From: Kribbella sp. VKM Ac-2568
Lineage (GTDB): Bacteria; Actinomycetota; Actinomycetes; Propionibacteriales; Kribbellaceae
Direction: 5' to 3'
Assembly (NCBI RefSeq): GCF_004345365.1
Contig: NZ_SLVF01000017.1
Span: 1-64,000, forward strand
Length of the DNA: 64,000 bases
Part shown: piece after piece, positions 1 to 8,752 of the stretch
Layout of the letters: each line of letters starts with the position of its first letter
Position numbering within the stretch: the stretch's first letter is position 1
Made by a program: the position numbers and the translations under genes
The notes under the pieces: generated by a model
Database searches by the model: none
What the model saw: the letters and a program-made list of their open reading frames with translations, nothing else
Told to the model about the DNA's origin: nothing

Positions 1-179
1 CCCGCAACACAACAGATCGCGCCGCCACGGCAACAGCCTGACAGCGCGATCGTGACGACACTCAACTCATCGCAATGCGGAAAATGCGTCTAGAGGACCG
101 CAAGCCGATCCGGCCGTCCGGCGCCTTTCCGTCAGGGTGAGGCCAATCCTGACGCCGTGGACCGGCGGAAGACCACAGG

Positions 180-851
180 TCAACTGGCGAGGATCACCGG
201 GAAGGCCTGGAGCACCGACTCGAAGTGATAGGTCGGCGTGCGGTCCGGGGTGGCTGCTGTCGGGTGGTGGTTGCCGATCCGGATGGTGGACAGGCCGGCC
301 GCTATCCCGCCGGCGATGTCGTACGCCGGGTGGTCGCCGACCATCCAGCCACCCTCCAACGTCGCACCGGTGTACTCGGCCGCGATCTTGAAGATCCGGG
401 GATCGGGCTTGCGCACCCCCACCGACTCGGAGATGCACTTGAAGTCGACGACCGCCCCGATGTCGGTGTGCTCGAGCTTGATCGACTGCTGGAGCGTGCC
501 ACCGTTCGTGACCACGGCCACCCGCCATCCCGCAGTACGCAAGGAAGTCAGTCCGTTGAGCACGGCCGGCTCGGCCGAGGTGAACAACGGATGCTCCCGG
601 TCATACGCCTCGACCATCGCACCCACGTCACCGTCCAGCCCGAACCGCTCGTTCACTCCCGCGAACAGCTCGGGCCGCGCCCGGAACCCACCCTCGTCGT
701 TCGCCAGCAACCACTCGAACACCGCCCGGCCGAGCCCTGCCCGCGCAACCCACCACTCGGCCCACGCCACGAACGACGCATCCCGATCGATCAACGTGTT
801 GTCCAGATCAAAACAGGCAAGCCGCGGCAGCCCCGCTGGTCGGCCCGTCAT
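180..851 (-). CDS. HAD-superfamily hydrolase (phosphatase-like)
   Basis: A 223-residue HAD hydrolase, likely a cytosolic phosphatase acting on a small phosphorylated metabolite; the substrate cannot be told. Motif I is DLDNT at residues 15-19, the two aspartates being the nucleophile and acid/base. Motif II is VVTNGG, the motif III lysine lies in RKPDP, and motif IV is GDHPAYD, which binds magnesium. An alpha-helical cap fits between motifs I and II, as in the phosphoglycolate phosphatase/haloacid dehalogenase subgroup. The ATG overlaps the stop of the upstream parE gene by four bases (ATGA), so the two are probably translated together; a functional link with topoisomerase is not implied. Length is normal for the family. 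Family call is firm, the reaction unknown. Confidence 0.9.
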   Translation of the reverse strand: MTGRPAGLPRLACFDLDNTLIDRDASFVAWAEWWVARAGLGRAVFEWLLANDEGGFRARPELFAGVNERFGLDGDVGAMVEAYDREHPLFTSAEPAVLNGLTSLRTAGWRVAVVTNGGTLQQSIKLEHTDIGAVVDFKCISESVGVRKPDPRIFKIAAEYTGATLEGGWMVGDHPAYDIAGGIAAGLSTIRIGNHHPTAATPDRTPTYHFESVLQAFPVILAS

Positions 852-2932
852 ACGTCGATGCGGTTCTCGTCCAGTTCGTAGGCGCCCTGGACGATGAACT
901 CCTTCCGGGGCGCAACGTCGTTGCCCATCAGGAGGTCGAAGACTCCCGCGGCGGCCTCGCCGTCGTCGACGGTGATACGGCGCAGGGTGCGGTGCCGCGG
1001 GTCCATGGTGGTTTCCGCGAGCTGGTCGGCGTCCATCTCACCGAGACCCTTGTAGCGCTGCGGGGGCTCTTTCCAGCGGACGCCCTTCTTCATCAGCTCG
1101 GCCGACTTCCGCTGGTACTCCGCGTCGGAGTACGTGTAGATGTACTTGTCCTGCCCCTTCTTCGGGTTCGTCAGCTCGAAGCGGTGCAGCGGCGGTACGG
1201 CCGTGTAGACCCGCCCGGCGTCGACCAGGGGCCGCATGTACCGGAAGAAGAGCGTCGCCAGCAGGCAGCGGATGTGGGCGCCGTCGGAGTCGGCGTCGGC
1301 CATGAAGATGATCTTGCCGTAGCGCGCCTGCTCCAGGTCGAAGGTCCGTCCGGAGCCCGCGCCGACCACCTGGATGATCGAGGCGCACTCGGCGTTCTTC
1401 AGCATGTCGCCGACGGATGCCTTCTGCACGTTGAGGATCTTGCCCCGGATCGGCAGCAGCGCCTGGAACTCCGAACTCCGGGCCAGCTTCGCGGTGCCGA
1501 GCGCCGAGTCACCCTCGACGATGAACAACTCGGAGCGGTCGACGTCGTTGCTGCGGCAGTCCGCCAGCTTGGCCGGCAACGCCGACGACTCGAGCGCTGT
1601 CTTGCGCCGCTGCAACTCCCGGTGCTGCCGGGCGGCGACCCGCGTCCGCGAGGCCGCGACCACCTTCTCCAGTACTGCGCGGGCCTGCGCCTTGTGCTCG
1701 CGCTTCGTCGAGGTGAGGAAGCTCTCGAGCTCGGTCTGGACCACCTTCGCGACGATCCGTGAAGCGGCCGGAGTACCGAGCACTTCCTTTGTCTGACCGT
1801 CGAACTGCGGCTCGGACAGCCGGACGGTGACCACGGACGTCATGCCCTCCAGCACGTCGTCCTTGATGATCTCCTCGCCGTTCTTCAGCAGCCGGGTGCC
1901 GTTCAGCGCGCTGGTGAACACCTTCGGCAGAGCGCGCTCGAAGCCGGCCACGTGGGTGCCGCCCTTCGGCGTCGACACGATGTTCACGAACGACCGCAGC
2001 TCGGTCTCGTAGCCGTCGCCCCAGCGGACCGCGATGTCAACCTCGAGATCGCGCTCGACGTCGGTCGGCGACATGTGACCCGCATCGTCGAGCATCGGCA
2101 CGGTCTCGGTGAAGTGGCCGGTTCCGGTCAGCCGGACGACGTCGGTCACCTTCTGATCAGTGGCCAGGTACTCGCAGAACTCGCTGATCCCGCCTTCGTG
2201 CCTGAACGACTCCTCGGTCGGCTCGTCGCCGCGCTCGTCCCGCACCACCAGCTCGAGGCCGGGCACCAGGAACGAGGTCTGCCGCGCCCGGGTGACCAGT
2301 TCGTCGTAGTTGAAGGCGGCGTCCTTGGTGAAGACCTGCCGATCCGCCCAGTACCGGATCCGGGTGCCGGTGACACCCTTCTTGGCCCGGCCGGCCTTGC
2401 GCAGTCCCTTGACCGCGGTGAACCCCGCGGCCGCGCCCTCGCCGTCGAACTCACCGGCGACACCGCGACGGAACGAGGTGGTCCAGACCGAGCCGCCACG
2501 GTCGACCTCGACGTCGAGCCGCGCGGACAGCGCGTTCACGACGGAGGCGCCGACACCGTGCAGACCACCGGAGGCGTTGTACGAGCCGCCGCCGAACTTG
2601 CCGCCGGCGTGCAGCTTGGTGAAGACGACCTCGACACCGCTGAGCTTGGTCTTCGGCTCGATGTCGACCGGGATGCCGCGAGCCTTGTCCCGCACCTCGA
2701 CCGAGCCGTCCTTGTGCAGCACGACGTCGATCCGGTCACCGTGCCCGGCCAGCGCCTCGTCGACCGCGTTGTCGATGATCTCCCACAGGCAGTGCATCAG
2801 ACCGCGGCTGTCGGTCGAGCCGATGTACATACCCGGCCGCTTGCGCACCGCCTCCAGCCCCTCGAGGACGAGCAGGTGGCGGGCGTTGTAGGTCGGGTCG
2901 AGCTCGGTACTGCGAGGCGTCGGGGCGGCCAC
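848..2932 (-). CDS. parE: DNA topoisomerase IV subunit B (ParE/GyrB family)
   Basis: ATPase subunit of a type IIA topoisomerase, acting with a ParC-like subunit (not in the window) to decatenate or relax DNA. The 694-residue protein has a GHKL ATPase domain (Glu51 and Asn55 in EIIDNAVDEA, then GLHGVG), a transducer domain, a Toprim domain with EGDSA near residue 470 and DADSDGAH near 545, and the C-terminal PQRYKGLGEM motif. It lacks the insertion of proteobacterial GyrB. I call it ParE rather than GyrB because it lies beside a DUF7455 gene near the principal sigma factor gene, as the second gyrB-like gene does in Streptomyces. The start is GTG at 2932, preceded by AAGGAG six bases upstream. 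The GyrB/ParE distinction rests on context. Confidence 0.92.
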   Translation of the reverse strand: MAAPTPRSTELDPTYNARHLLVLEGLEAVRKRPGMYIGSTDSRGLMHCLWEIIDNAVDEALAGHGDRIDVVLHKDGSVEVRDKARGIPVDIEPKTKLSGVEVVFTKLHAGGKFGGGSYNASGGLHGVGASVVNALSARLDVEVDRGGSVWTTSFRRGVAGEFDGEGAAAGFTAVKGLRKAGRAKKGVTGTRIRYWADRQVFTKDAAFNYDELVTRARQTSFLVPGLELVVRDERGDEPTEESFRHEGGISEFCEYLATDQKVTDVVRLTGTGHFTETVPMLDDAGHMSPTDVERDLEVDIAVRWGDGYETELRSFVNIVSTPKGGTHVAGFERALPKVFTSALNGTRLLKNGEEIIKDDVLEGMTSVVTVRLSEPQFDGQTKEVLGTPAASRIVAKVVQTELESFLTSTKREHKAQARAVLEKVVAASRTRVAARQHRELQRRKTALESSALPAKLADCRSNDVDRSELFIVEGDSALGTAKLARSSEFQALLPIRGKILNVQKASVGDMLKNAECASIIQVVGAGSGRTFDLEQARYGKIIFMADADSDGAHIRCLLATLFFRYMRPLVDAGRVYTAVPPLHRFELTNPKKGQDKYIYTYSDAEYQRKSAELMKKGVRWKEPPQRYKGLGEMDADQLAETTMDPRHRTLRRITVDDGEAAAGVFDLLMGNDVAPRKEFIVQGAYELDENRIDV

Positions 2933-3384
2933 AGGGCTCCTTCACTGGTTCACAAGCAGACAACGCGCGGCAGCCGGAACCACCGCACGCAGACAGCCTA
3001 CGCAGCCCGACCCCCAAAACCCGGCAGGGTCGCCTTGTGGCGCTGGTGTATCCATGTTCTCGACGGGGTATCTCACAAGCACCGAACGCGAACTAAGAAA
3101 GGTGTTCCGGAAGGTATCGATCCGGACTCGATTGTGTGGTCTTCGCGACACTCCGATCGCGCGCACGCGGTGATCAGATCGTGGCGCACAGTGAGAGAAG
3201 ACACGCCCGACACTCGCCGGAAACACCACATCGACCGAATCCGAAACGATTCCCCGTCAATATGCGTCATAAGGGAACAGGTGGTTCGTCTCACATACGG
3301 ACACGCTGCACCTACCGGGAAGCGATCCGCATGTCAGGATGTTGCTATCTGGTGAGTACGGAACTAGATGAGATGAGGCCTCAA
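2933..3384. other. Intergenic region between divergent parE and DUF7455 genes
   Basis: A 452-bp stretch without a convincing gene. It must hold the promoter of parE (minus strand) and that of the DUF7455 gene (plus strand). It is less G+C rich than its surroundings, especially from 3060 to 3370. Short ORFs here are shadows without ribosome binding sites. I could not assign -35/-10 boxes with confidence. Confidence 0.5.
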
Positions 3385-3621
3385 GTGACTACAGCACTCG
3401 CCCCGAGTTCGACCCTGTCGGCTGCGGACCGTTGTGACCGCTGCGGTGCGCAGGCCTACGTTCGTGTCACCCTGACCAGCGGTGGGGAGCTCCTGTTCTG
3501 CGCCCACCACGGCCGGGAGCACGCGGAGAAGCTGCGCAACATCGCGATCACGATCCACGACGAGACGGGCCGGCTCGAAGACGCGCCCGCCGAGTCGGTC
3601 CCTGCGGAGGGCGACCGGTAA
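3385..3621 (+). CDS. Small DUF7455-family protein (zinc-ribbon-like)
   Basis: A 78-residue protein of the actinobacterial DUF7455 family, function unknown. The core has a CDRCGAQAYVRV segment and a later FCAHHGREH segment, so the CxxC plus CxHH residues could bind one zinc ion. That is inference. I chose GTG at 3385 over in-frame ATG codons at 3373 and further upstream because GAGG at 3375-3378 sits six bases before it, and because family members start with a similar short threonine/alanine-rich lead. In Streptomyces a homologue sits between the second gyrB-like gene and hrdB, matching this context. Two hairpins follow the stop. Confidence 0.85.
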   Translation: MTTALAPSSTLSAADRCDRCGAQAYVRVTLTSGGELLFCAHHGREHAEKLRNIAITIHDETGRLEDAPAESVPAEGDR

Positions 3622-3631
3622 CCCGGCCTCG

Positions 3632-3651
3632 AAGCGCCAACGAGGGCGCTT
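3632..3651 (+). terminator. Hairpin after the DUF7455 gene
   Basis: AAGCGCC (3632-3638) and GGCGCTT (3645-3651) form a perfect 7-bp stem with a six-base loop eleven bases after the stop codon. No U-tract follows, which is common in high-G+C actinobacteria. Confidence 0.6.
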
Positions 3652-3670
3652 ACCCCTACTAGCTTTCACC

Positions 3671-3702
3671 GATGGCGGTCACCCGGACGGGTGGCCGCCA
3701 TC
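3671..3702. terminator. Strong bidirectional terminator between convergent genes
   Basis: A 14-bp stem (3671-3684 with 3689-3702, one G-T pair) closes on a GGAC tetraloop. It lies between the convergent DUF7455 gene and the MocR-type gene, so it can serve both strands. Confidence 0.75.
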
Positions 3703-3752
3703 CGTCATCCAAATCACATTCAGCTTGCGGCGTAACTGCTGTGGCTTTGCCC

Positions 3753-5243
3753 TCAGACGATCACCGGTACTGCGGGCGCCGGTCCATGGCGACGCAGTTC
3801 CTGCCAGGCCCGGGCCAACCGATCGACGGCGTCGTCCATCACCTCCACGGGATAGCTGAACGGCACCCTGAGGTAGTCGTCGTGCTCCCCCGTCGGATCC
3901 ATCGCACGGCCTGCCACGACCTCGACACCATGCCTGAGAGCGACCTGCGCGAAGGTCCGGGCATCGGTGTCCGGCAACCGGATCCACAGCGCTGAGCCGC
4001 CTTCAGGCTCTTCCCAGACCCACTCAGGCAGTCGCTCCGTGAGCAGCCGGCCCATCCATCGCTTCCGATCGGTCGCGGCGGTCGCCCTGGCCGCGGTCAG
4101 TTCGGTGAGCCGGGGCAACAAACGTGCGGTGAGCGCCTGGTCGATCACCGGGCTGCCGAGATCCGCCAGCGCCTTGTGCCGGGCCAATCGTTCAGCGAGC
4201 GATCGCGGCGCGCGGATCCAGCCGATCCGCAATCCGCCCCAGACCGCCTTCGACACCGAGCCGATCGTCAGCACCTCGGCGTTCGCCGGCGCGAAGGCGG
4301 CCAGCGGTGGTGGGATCTCCGGACCGGTCGGGTCCCAGGTCGAATACGCGTTGTCCTCGACAACAACAACCCCATGCTTGGCTGCCAACTCAGCCACCTG
4401 ACGCCGCCGCGCCGACGACATCAGCCGCCCGGTCGGATTGTGGAAGGTCGGCATCACGAACAGCATCGCCGGGTGATGCTCGGCGAACGCCGCCGCCAGC
4501 AGATCGGGCCGGATCCCCGCGTCATCCAGCGGTACGCCGACCACCCTGCCGCCGGCGGCTCCGAACAGGTCGAAGCACCCCGGCCAACTCGGTTGCTCGA
4601 TCGCCACGGCCGCCCCCGAGCGCAGGTACATCTGGGTGACCAGCGCGATCGCCTGATGGGCGCCACTCGTCACCACGATCTGGTCCGCGCTGGTCGGCAG
4701 CCCCGACTCGTCGAAGTGTTCCGCGATCCGCTCCCGGAGTACTTCGAGGCCGCGCGGGTGGTAGCCGACGCCTTGCAGGAGCACGGGTAGTTCGGTGCGT
4801 GCCAGTTCTTCCACCTCGGCCGCCAGTTCGGGGATCCCGGGGTCGACCGCGTAGGTCATCGCGATCACCTCGCCCGGGCCGACGGCGATCCGGTGGAACA
4901 GCGACTCGCCGTACCCCTTGGGCATGCGCTTGTCGGCTCCTGAGCGGCCGCGGCTCGCCGAGCGCGCCACCGTCGTACCGCTGCCTCGGCGGCTCTCCAC
5001 CAGGCCGCGCCCGCGCAGTTCGTCGTACGCCGCGACGACTGTGGAGCGGCTGATCGCGAGGGCCTCGGCCAGCGGGCGTTCGGCCGGCAGCCGTGCGCCG
5101 ACGGGGAGTTCGGCGGAGCCGATGAGCTCGGCGATCGCGTCGGCCAGGCGGCGGTACAGACCGCCGGAGTGGTCGGTCAGGCGGTGCCCGATCAGGTCCG
5201 CGAGGGCGGACGGATCTCCAGAACGGTCCACTTCACCCCTCAT
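3753..5243 (-). CDS. MocR/PdxR-type regulator (GntR helix-turn-helix plus aminotransferase fold)
   Basis: A 496-residue chimeric regulator. Residues about 10-95 form a GntR-type winged helix-turn-helix (ARLPAERPLAEALAISRSTV), and the remainder is a class I aminotransferase fold that binds pyridoxal phosphate. The expected PLP lysine is in TIGSVSKAVWGG, near residue 331. Such proteins usually sense PLP or an amino compound and control a neighbouring gene. Here the divergent neighbour is a LysE exporter, which fits control of amino-acid or amine export. An 8-bp inverted repeat lies in the 73-bp gap. Autoregulation is likely but not shown. Confidence 0.9.
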   Translation of the reverse strand: MRGEVDRSGDPSALADLIGHRLTDHSGGLYRRLADAIAELIGSAELPVGARLPAERPLAEALAISRSTVVAAYDELRGRGLVESRRGSGTTVARSASRGRSGADKRMPKGYGESLFHRIAVGPGEVIAMTYAVDPGIPELAAEVEELARTELPVLLQGVGYHPRGLEVLRERIAEHFDESGLPTSADQIVVTSGAHQAIALVTQMYLRSGAAVAIEQPSWPGCFDLFGAAGGRVVGVPLDDAGIRPDLLAAAFAEHHPAMLFVMPTFHNPTGRLMSSARRRQVAELAAKHGVVVVEDNAYSTWDPTGPEIPPPLAAFAPANAEVLTIGSVSKAVWGGLRIGWIRAPRSLAERLARHKALADLGSPVIDQALTARLLPRLTELTAARATAATDRKRWMGRLLTERLPEWVWEEPEGGSALWIRLPDTDARTFAQVALRHGVEVVAGRAMDPTGEHDDYLRVPFSYPVEVMDDAVDRLARAWQELRRHGPAPAVPVIV

Positions 5244-5252
5244 TGGCCCGGG

Positions 5253-5297
5253 TGGACTGCTTCCAATCCCGCCAGGCTAGTGGCAGTCAGCAGTCCA
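5253..5297. promoter_or_regulatory. Candidate operator of the MocR-type regulator
   Basis: TGGACTGC (5253-5260) and GCAGTCCA (5290-5297) form a perfect 8-bp inverted repeat, 29 bp apart, filling most of the gap between the regulator and the exporter. The position suggests an operator serving both genes. Confidence 0.5.
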
Positions 5298-5316
5298 GTT
5301 CGAGAGGGTGAGACAG

Positions 5317-5949
5317 ATGGGGATCGCGCAGGCGCTCGGGTTCGTCGGAGCGACGGTCGTGCTGGTGGGGATGCCGGGGCCGAACAACATCTACATCTCG
5401 CTCCGGAGTCTCGCCCAGGGCCGGCGCGCCGGGGTGGTCTCGGCCTTCGCCATCGAGACCGGCACGCTCGTCTACATCGTGGTCGCGGCCCTCGGACTGG
5501 TGGCTGTGGTCCGGGCCTCCCCTGCGATCTTCACCGGGATCACGCTGGTCGGGGCGGCCTATCTCGCGGTGCTGGGTCTGAAGACTCTGCGGGCGCCTGC
5601 CGGTGAAGGGGTCGGCGGCGTACGCACCGCGCCGCTCGGTCGGGTGTTCCGGGAGGGCGTGCTGGTGAACCTCCTCAACCCGAAGGTCGCGTTGTTCTTC
5701 CTCGCGTTCCTGCCGCAGTTCACCAGCCGCGGTGCGGGTCCGGTGCAGTTGCGGAACGAGATGCTGCTGCTGGGCCTGGCCGTGCTCGCGATCGGGCTGC
5801 TGCTGGATCTCGCCTACGCAGTCGGCGCGGACGCGATCGGGCGTCGCTTCCGCTCACAGGGCCGGAGCGGCGGACGGACGCAACGCCTCCTCGTCGGAGG
5901 CATCTACCTCACCATCGCAACCGTCGCCGCCCTCGGCACCCTGCACTGA
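5317..5949 (+). CDS. LysE/RhtB-family exporter
   Basis: A 210-residue inner-membrane protein of the LysE/RhtB amino-acid exporter family with about six hydrophobic segments. The family signature GMPGPNNIY follows the first transmembrane helix, and a second hallmark, NLLNPKVALFFLAFLPQF, lies near the middle. It probably exports an amino acid or related amine; the substrate cannot be read. The start is ATG at 5317, eight bases after GAGAGGG; an in-frame GTG at 5308 lies inside that ribosome binding site. It is divergent from the MocR-type regulator, the usual arrangement for a regulated exporter. Confidence 0.9.
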   Translation: MGIAQALGFVGATVVLVGMPGPNNIYISLRSLAQGRRAGVVSAFAIETGTLVYIVVAALGLVAVVRASPAIFTGITLVGAAYLAVLGLKTLRAPAGEGVGGVRTAPLGRVFREGVLVNLLNPKVALFFLAFLPQFTSRGAGPVQLRNEMLLLGLAVLAIGLLLDLAYAVGADAIGRRFRSQGRSGGRTQRLLVGGIYLTIATVAALGTLH

Positions 5950-6012
5950 GCCCCGGCACGCTTCCCGAGCCTCGCAAGTCCCTCCACTTCGGGAGTCACT
6001 CCACCTGGCGAG

Positions 6013-8046
6013 TCACTGCACCTCGAGGGGCGAGTTCCGTACTGTGAGCTCGCCGTCGGTCAGCGAGAGCGACAGCTCGCCCGATCCGAGCCGGAGGCCG
6101 GAGAGCTGGAGGTTCTTCCAGGGGAAGTGCTCAGCCGGCGTGATCCGCAGCGTTCCGTTCGGCACGTCCGGCGAGATCCTCAGTGCGGCGATCACAACAG
6201 CGACTGCTGCAGCCGCGGCCCATGCCTGCGGTCGGCAGGACAGCGGGTAGGGCGTCGGGGTGTCCTCCTCCGGCTGACCGCTTCCGCCGTAGAGCTCGGG
6301 CAGGCGGTAGTCGAAAGCCTCGGCAGCCCTGACCAGGCCGTTGACCAGGGACGTAGCGGCGGCGGACTGCCCCGCGGCGTACAGGCCCTGGACGGTCATC
6401 GCGGTGTCGTGCGGCCAGACGGTGCCGGTGTGGTAGCCGAGCGGGTTGAAGTGAGTCATTGCCTTCGACAACGTTCTCAGTCCGAAGCCGCTGTCGAGGT
6501 CACCGGACGCCAGCACGTCGGCGACAACGGCCTCTTCCGCCGGGTCGAGAATGCCGGTGCCGAGCAGATGGCCCATGTTCGAGGCGGGTCCGGCGACAGG
6601 TCGCTTCGCGCCGTCCAGCGCGATCGCCGGGTAGCCGTCGACCCAGAAAGTCTCGCGGAAGCGCTCTCTGAGGTTCGCGGCCCACTCACTCCACTCCTCG
6701 GCGCCTTCCAGACCGAAGGAAGTGAGGAGCTCCGCGCCCGCGATCGCGGCGGCGTAGGCGTAGCCCTGGACCTCACAGAGCGCGATGGGTGCGGTGGCGA
6801 TCGTGCCGTCGGGCCACTGCACGGAGTCGCTCGAGTCCTTCCACCCCTGGTTCGCCAGGCCGTGGCCGGATTCGTCGATGTACTCGAGGAATCCGTCGCC
6901 GTCCGGGTCCGCATAGTCGCGCATCCAGGCGAGCGCTCCCTGCAGAGCAGGCAGCAACTCCCGTACTTCGTCCGTGGGCATGCCCCAGCGCCAGGCCTTG
7001 TGGAGGGTGGTGATCCACAGTTGGGTCGCATCGTGGGTGCCGTAGTAGGCGGCCGGCAGCACCAGACCGCGGCCGTGGTCGGTGACCTCCGCGCGAAGCT
7101 CGTGCGGGATCTTGCCCGGCTGCTCTGCCGCACCCGGGTCGACGCGGGTGCCTTGGTGGCGGGCCAGCGCACGGAGTGTTCCTGCTGCCAACGGCGGATC
7201 GACCGGGATCAGCATGCCTGCGGAGATCAGGGAGTCCCGGCCGAACAAGGTGAGGTACCAGGGCGGCCCCGCGCCGAGATAGCGCTCTCCCTCCTCGGCC
7301 GCCAGTTGCAGTCCTGCGACATCGTCCAAGGACCGCCGCAACCAGCGGTCCACCCTCGTGTCGTCGCACCCAACCTCGACCTCGTCGTACCCGGGCCTGC
7401 TCGCAGGCGGCTCGATACTGAAGCCGTCGGTGATCGGGAAGGTCGCACTGACCCGGATGGTCACGCTCACCTCTTGCCCGGCATCGACCTTCAGTTGCCA
7501 GCCGCGCCCGGCTTCGGCCTCCGCTCCATCGGGAGCCGCGGCGTCGGGAGCTGGATCGAAGAGAGCGGTTACCCGGGTTCCGGACGCGTCCTCCCAGTGC
7601 AGGCGGTCCGCTTCCGGGATCGGCGGAAGGGCGGGGAGGTCTGCCGCGGCTTCACTGCGTACGGCGGCCGTGCCGGCCAGGTCCGTGCCGAGGGCAACGA
7701 CCAGCTCACAGTCGACGGTGAGGTGGGAGCGGTTGACCAGCGTGATCCGCTCGGTCAAGCCGTCGCCGGACACCTCGCGGGTACGCCGAAGCAGCACCGT
7801 GGGGTCGTGGCCGGAATCGCCCAGGCCGTCGACCACAGCGTCGTACCGGGTGGTCGCGGTGGAGCGTTCGTCGACCTGGACGGGTACCGGTGAGCGGCCG
7901 TCGACGGACACCTGGAGGTGGGACAGGATGCGGCGGTCCCGGGCGTAGACACCTTCGGCGCCGGCGCCCGTCAACTGTCCGGACCGGGGCGACAACACCA
8001 CCCAGGGAGCAGCGAGTGTGGTGACCAGATCATGCAGATAGGGCAT
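6013..8046 (-). CDS. Amylo-alpha-1,6-glucosidase / glycogen-debranching-type protein
   Basis: A 677-residue protein with an N-terminal beta-sandwich domain of glycogen-debranching enzymes (roughly residues 1-210) and a C-terminal (alpha/alpha)6 glucosidase barrel. Recognisable segments include a YARDRRILSHL stretch near the N-terminus, a WYLTLFGRDSLISAGM stretch near residue 265, and GYHTGTVWPHDTAM late in the barrel, which in relatives carries catalytic acids. No signal peptide is visible, so it is probably cytosolic. Likely role is hydrolysis of alpha-1,6 branch points or oligosaccharides of glycogen or trehalose-linked pathways; specificity is open. It runs convergent to the LysE gene and divergent from the DUF456 gene. 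Confidence 0.88.
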   Translation of the reverse strand: MPYLHDLVTTLAAPWVVLSPRSGQLTGAGAEGVYARDRRILSHLQVSVDGRSPVPVQVDERSTATTRYDAVVDGLGDSGHDPTVLLRRTREVSGDGLTERITLVNRSHLTVDCELVVALGTDLAGTAAVRSEAAADLPALPPIPEADRLHWEDASGTRVTALFDPAPDAAAPDGAEAEAGRGWQLKVDAGQEVSVTIRVSATFPITDGFSIEPPASRPGYDEVEVGCDDTRVDRWLRRSLDDVAGLQLAAEEGERYLGAGPPWYLTLFGRDSLISAGMLIPVDPPLAAGTLRALARHQGTRVDPGAAEQPGKIPHELRAEVTDHGRGLVLPAAYYGTHDATQLWITTLHKAWRWGMPTDEVRELLPALQGALAWMRDYADPDGDGFLEYIDESGHGLANQGWKDSSDSVQWPDGTIATAPIALCEVQGYAYAAAIAGAELLTSFGLEGAEEWSEWAANLRERFRETFWVDGYPAIALDGAKRPVAGPASNMGHLLGTGILDPAEEAVVADVLASGDLDSGFGLRTLSKAMTHFNPLGYHTGTVWPHDTAMTVQGLYAAGQSAAATSLVNGLVRAAEAFDYRLPELYGGSGQPEEDTPTPYPLSCRPQAWAAAAAVAVVIAALRISPDVPNGTLRITPAEHFPWKNLQLSGLRLGSGELSLSLTDGELTVRNSPLEVQ

Positions 8047-8088
8047 GTGTCGACACTACGACGACCGGTTTTGCGGCAGAGTGGCGGT

Positions 8089-8574
8089 GTGAACAGCGTG
8101 GCGACGTTCCTGGTCGGGGTGGCGATCTTCGTCGGCATCGTCGGCATCGTGATCCCGATCCTGCCCGGCGCCATCCTGAGCCTGGCGGCGATCCTGGTCT
8201 GGGCGCTGGAGGAGCAGAGTTCAACCGGCTGGATCGTGCTCTCGGCCGCCGTGGTGCTGATCGGAGCCAGCCAGGTGGTCAAGTACATCGTGCCCGAGCG
8301 GCGGCTGCGCGAGTCCGGCGTACCGCGAAGATCGATGCTGATCGGCGTGCTGCTCGGCATCGTCGGGTTCTTCGTGATCCCGGTGGTCGGCATGTTCATC
8401 GGGTTCCCGCTCGGCGTCTACGTGTCCGAGCGGCAGCGGCTCGGCGCCCACGCGCACGCCTGGACCTCGACCAAGCACGCCCTGCGCGCCACCGGGCTGT
8501 CGATCCTGATCGAGCTGATCGGCACCTCCCTGGCCGCCGCCGTCTGGCTCGCCGCCGTCCTCTTCCTCGTCTGA
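8089..8574 (+). CDS. DUF456 family membrane protein
   Basis: A 161-residue integral membrane protein with four to five hydrophobic segments. The repeated FVGIVGIVIPILPG and LLGIVGFFVIPVVG segments, each a Gly/Pro-rich membrane hairpin, are typical of DUF456. Function is unknown. The start is GTG at 8089; no better start exists in frame downstream, and upstream codons overlap the divergent glucosidase gene. The gap to that gene is 42 bp, so the two promoters must overlap or share space. Confidence 0.8.
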   Translation: MNSVATFLVGVAIFVGIVGIVIPILPGAILSLAAILVWALEEQSSTGWIVLSAAVVLIGASQVVKYIVPERRLRESGVPRRSMLIGVLLGIVGFFVIPVVGMFIGFPLGVYVSERQRLGAHAHAWTSTKHALRATGLSILIELIGTSLAAAVWLAAVLFLV

Positions 8575-8644
8575 GCCACTGGCCTGAGCCACCACCCGAG
8601 TCACTCGTCCGGGCCTGCTGCGTCACCCGTTTGCTGAGCGAATG

Positions 8645-8659
8645 CCAGGGTTTTGCCAG
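8645..8659 (+). promoter_or_regulatory. Tandem CCAG half-sites, 11-bp period, upstream of 8753
   Basis: TGCCAG occurs at 8643-8648 and 8654-8659, exactly 11 bp apart, one DNA turn. An equivalent pair (CCAGGAA, 11-bp period) lies before the response-regulator gene at 9363. OmpR-family dimers bind such head-to-tail repeats, so both are candidate sites for the regulator encoded at 9363. Confidence 0.45.
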
Positions 8660-8709
8660 CTTCGGCGCAGGATCGTCTCAGGTCCACCGGGGATGTTGGG
8701 ACGACCAGT

Positions 8710-8727
8710 ACCAGGTGACCACCTGGT
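8710..8727. promoter_or_regulatory. Palindrome ahead of the exported protein gene
   Basis: ACCAGGTG-AC-CACCTGGT is a perfect 8-2-8 inverted repeat ending 11 bases before the GGGAGG ribosome binding site of the gene at 8753. It could be an operator or a leader hairpin. Confidence 0.45.
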
Positions 8728-8752
8728 GCGCAGTACCGGGAGGCAAGCAAGC

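Noticed and set aside
1..179. A gene at the left edge
   Set aside because: The open frames there overlap the HAD gene in the wrong frame and carry no domain. The first 179 bases hold nothing I can name.
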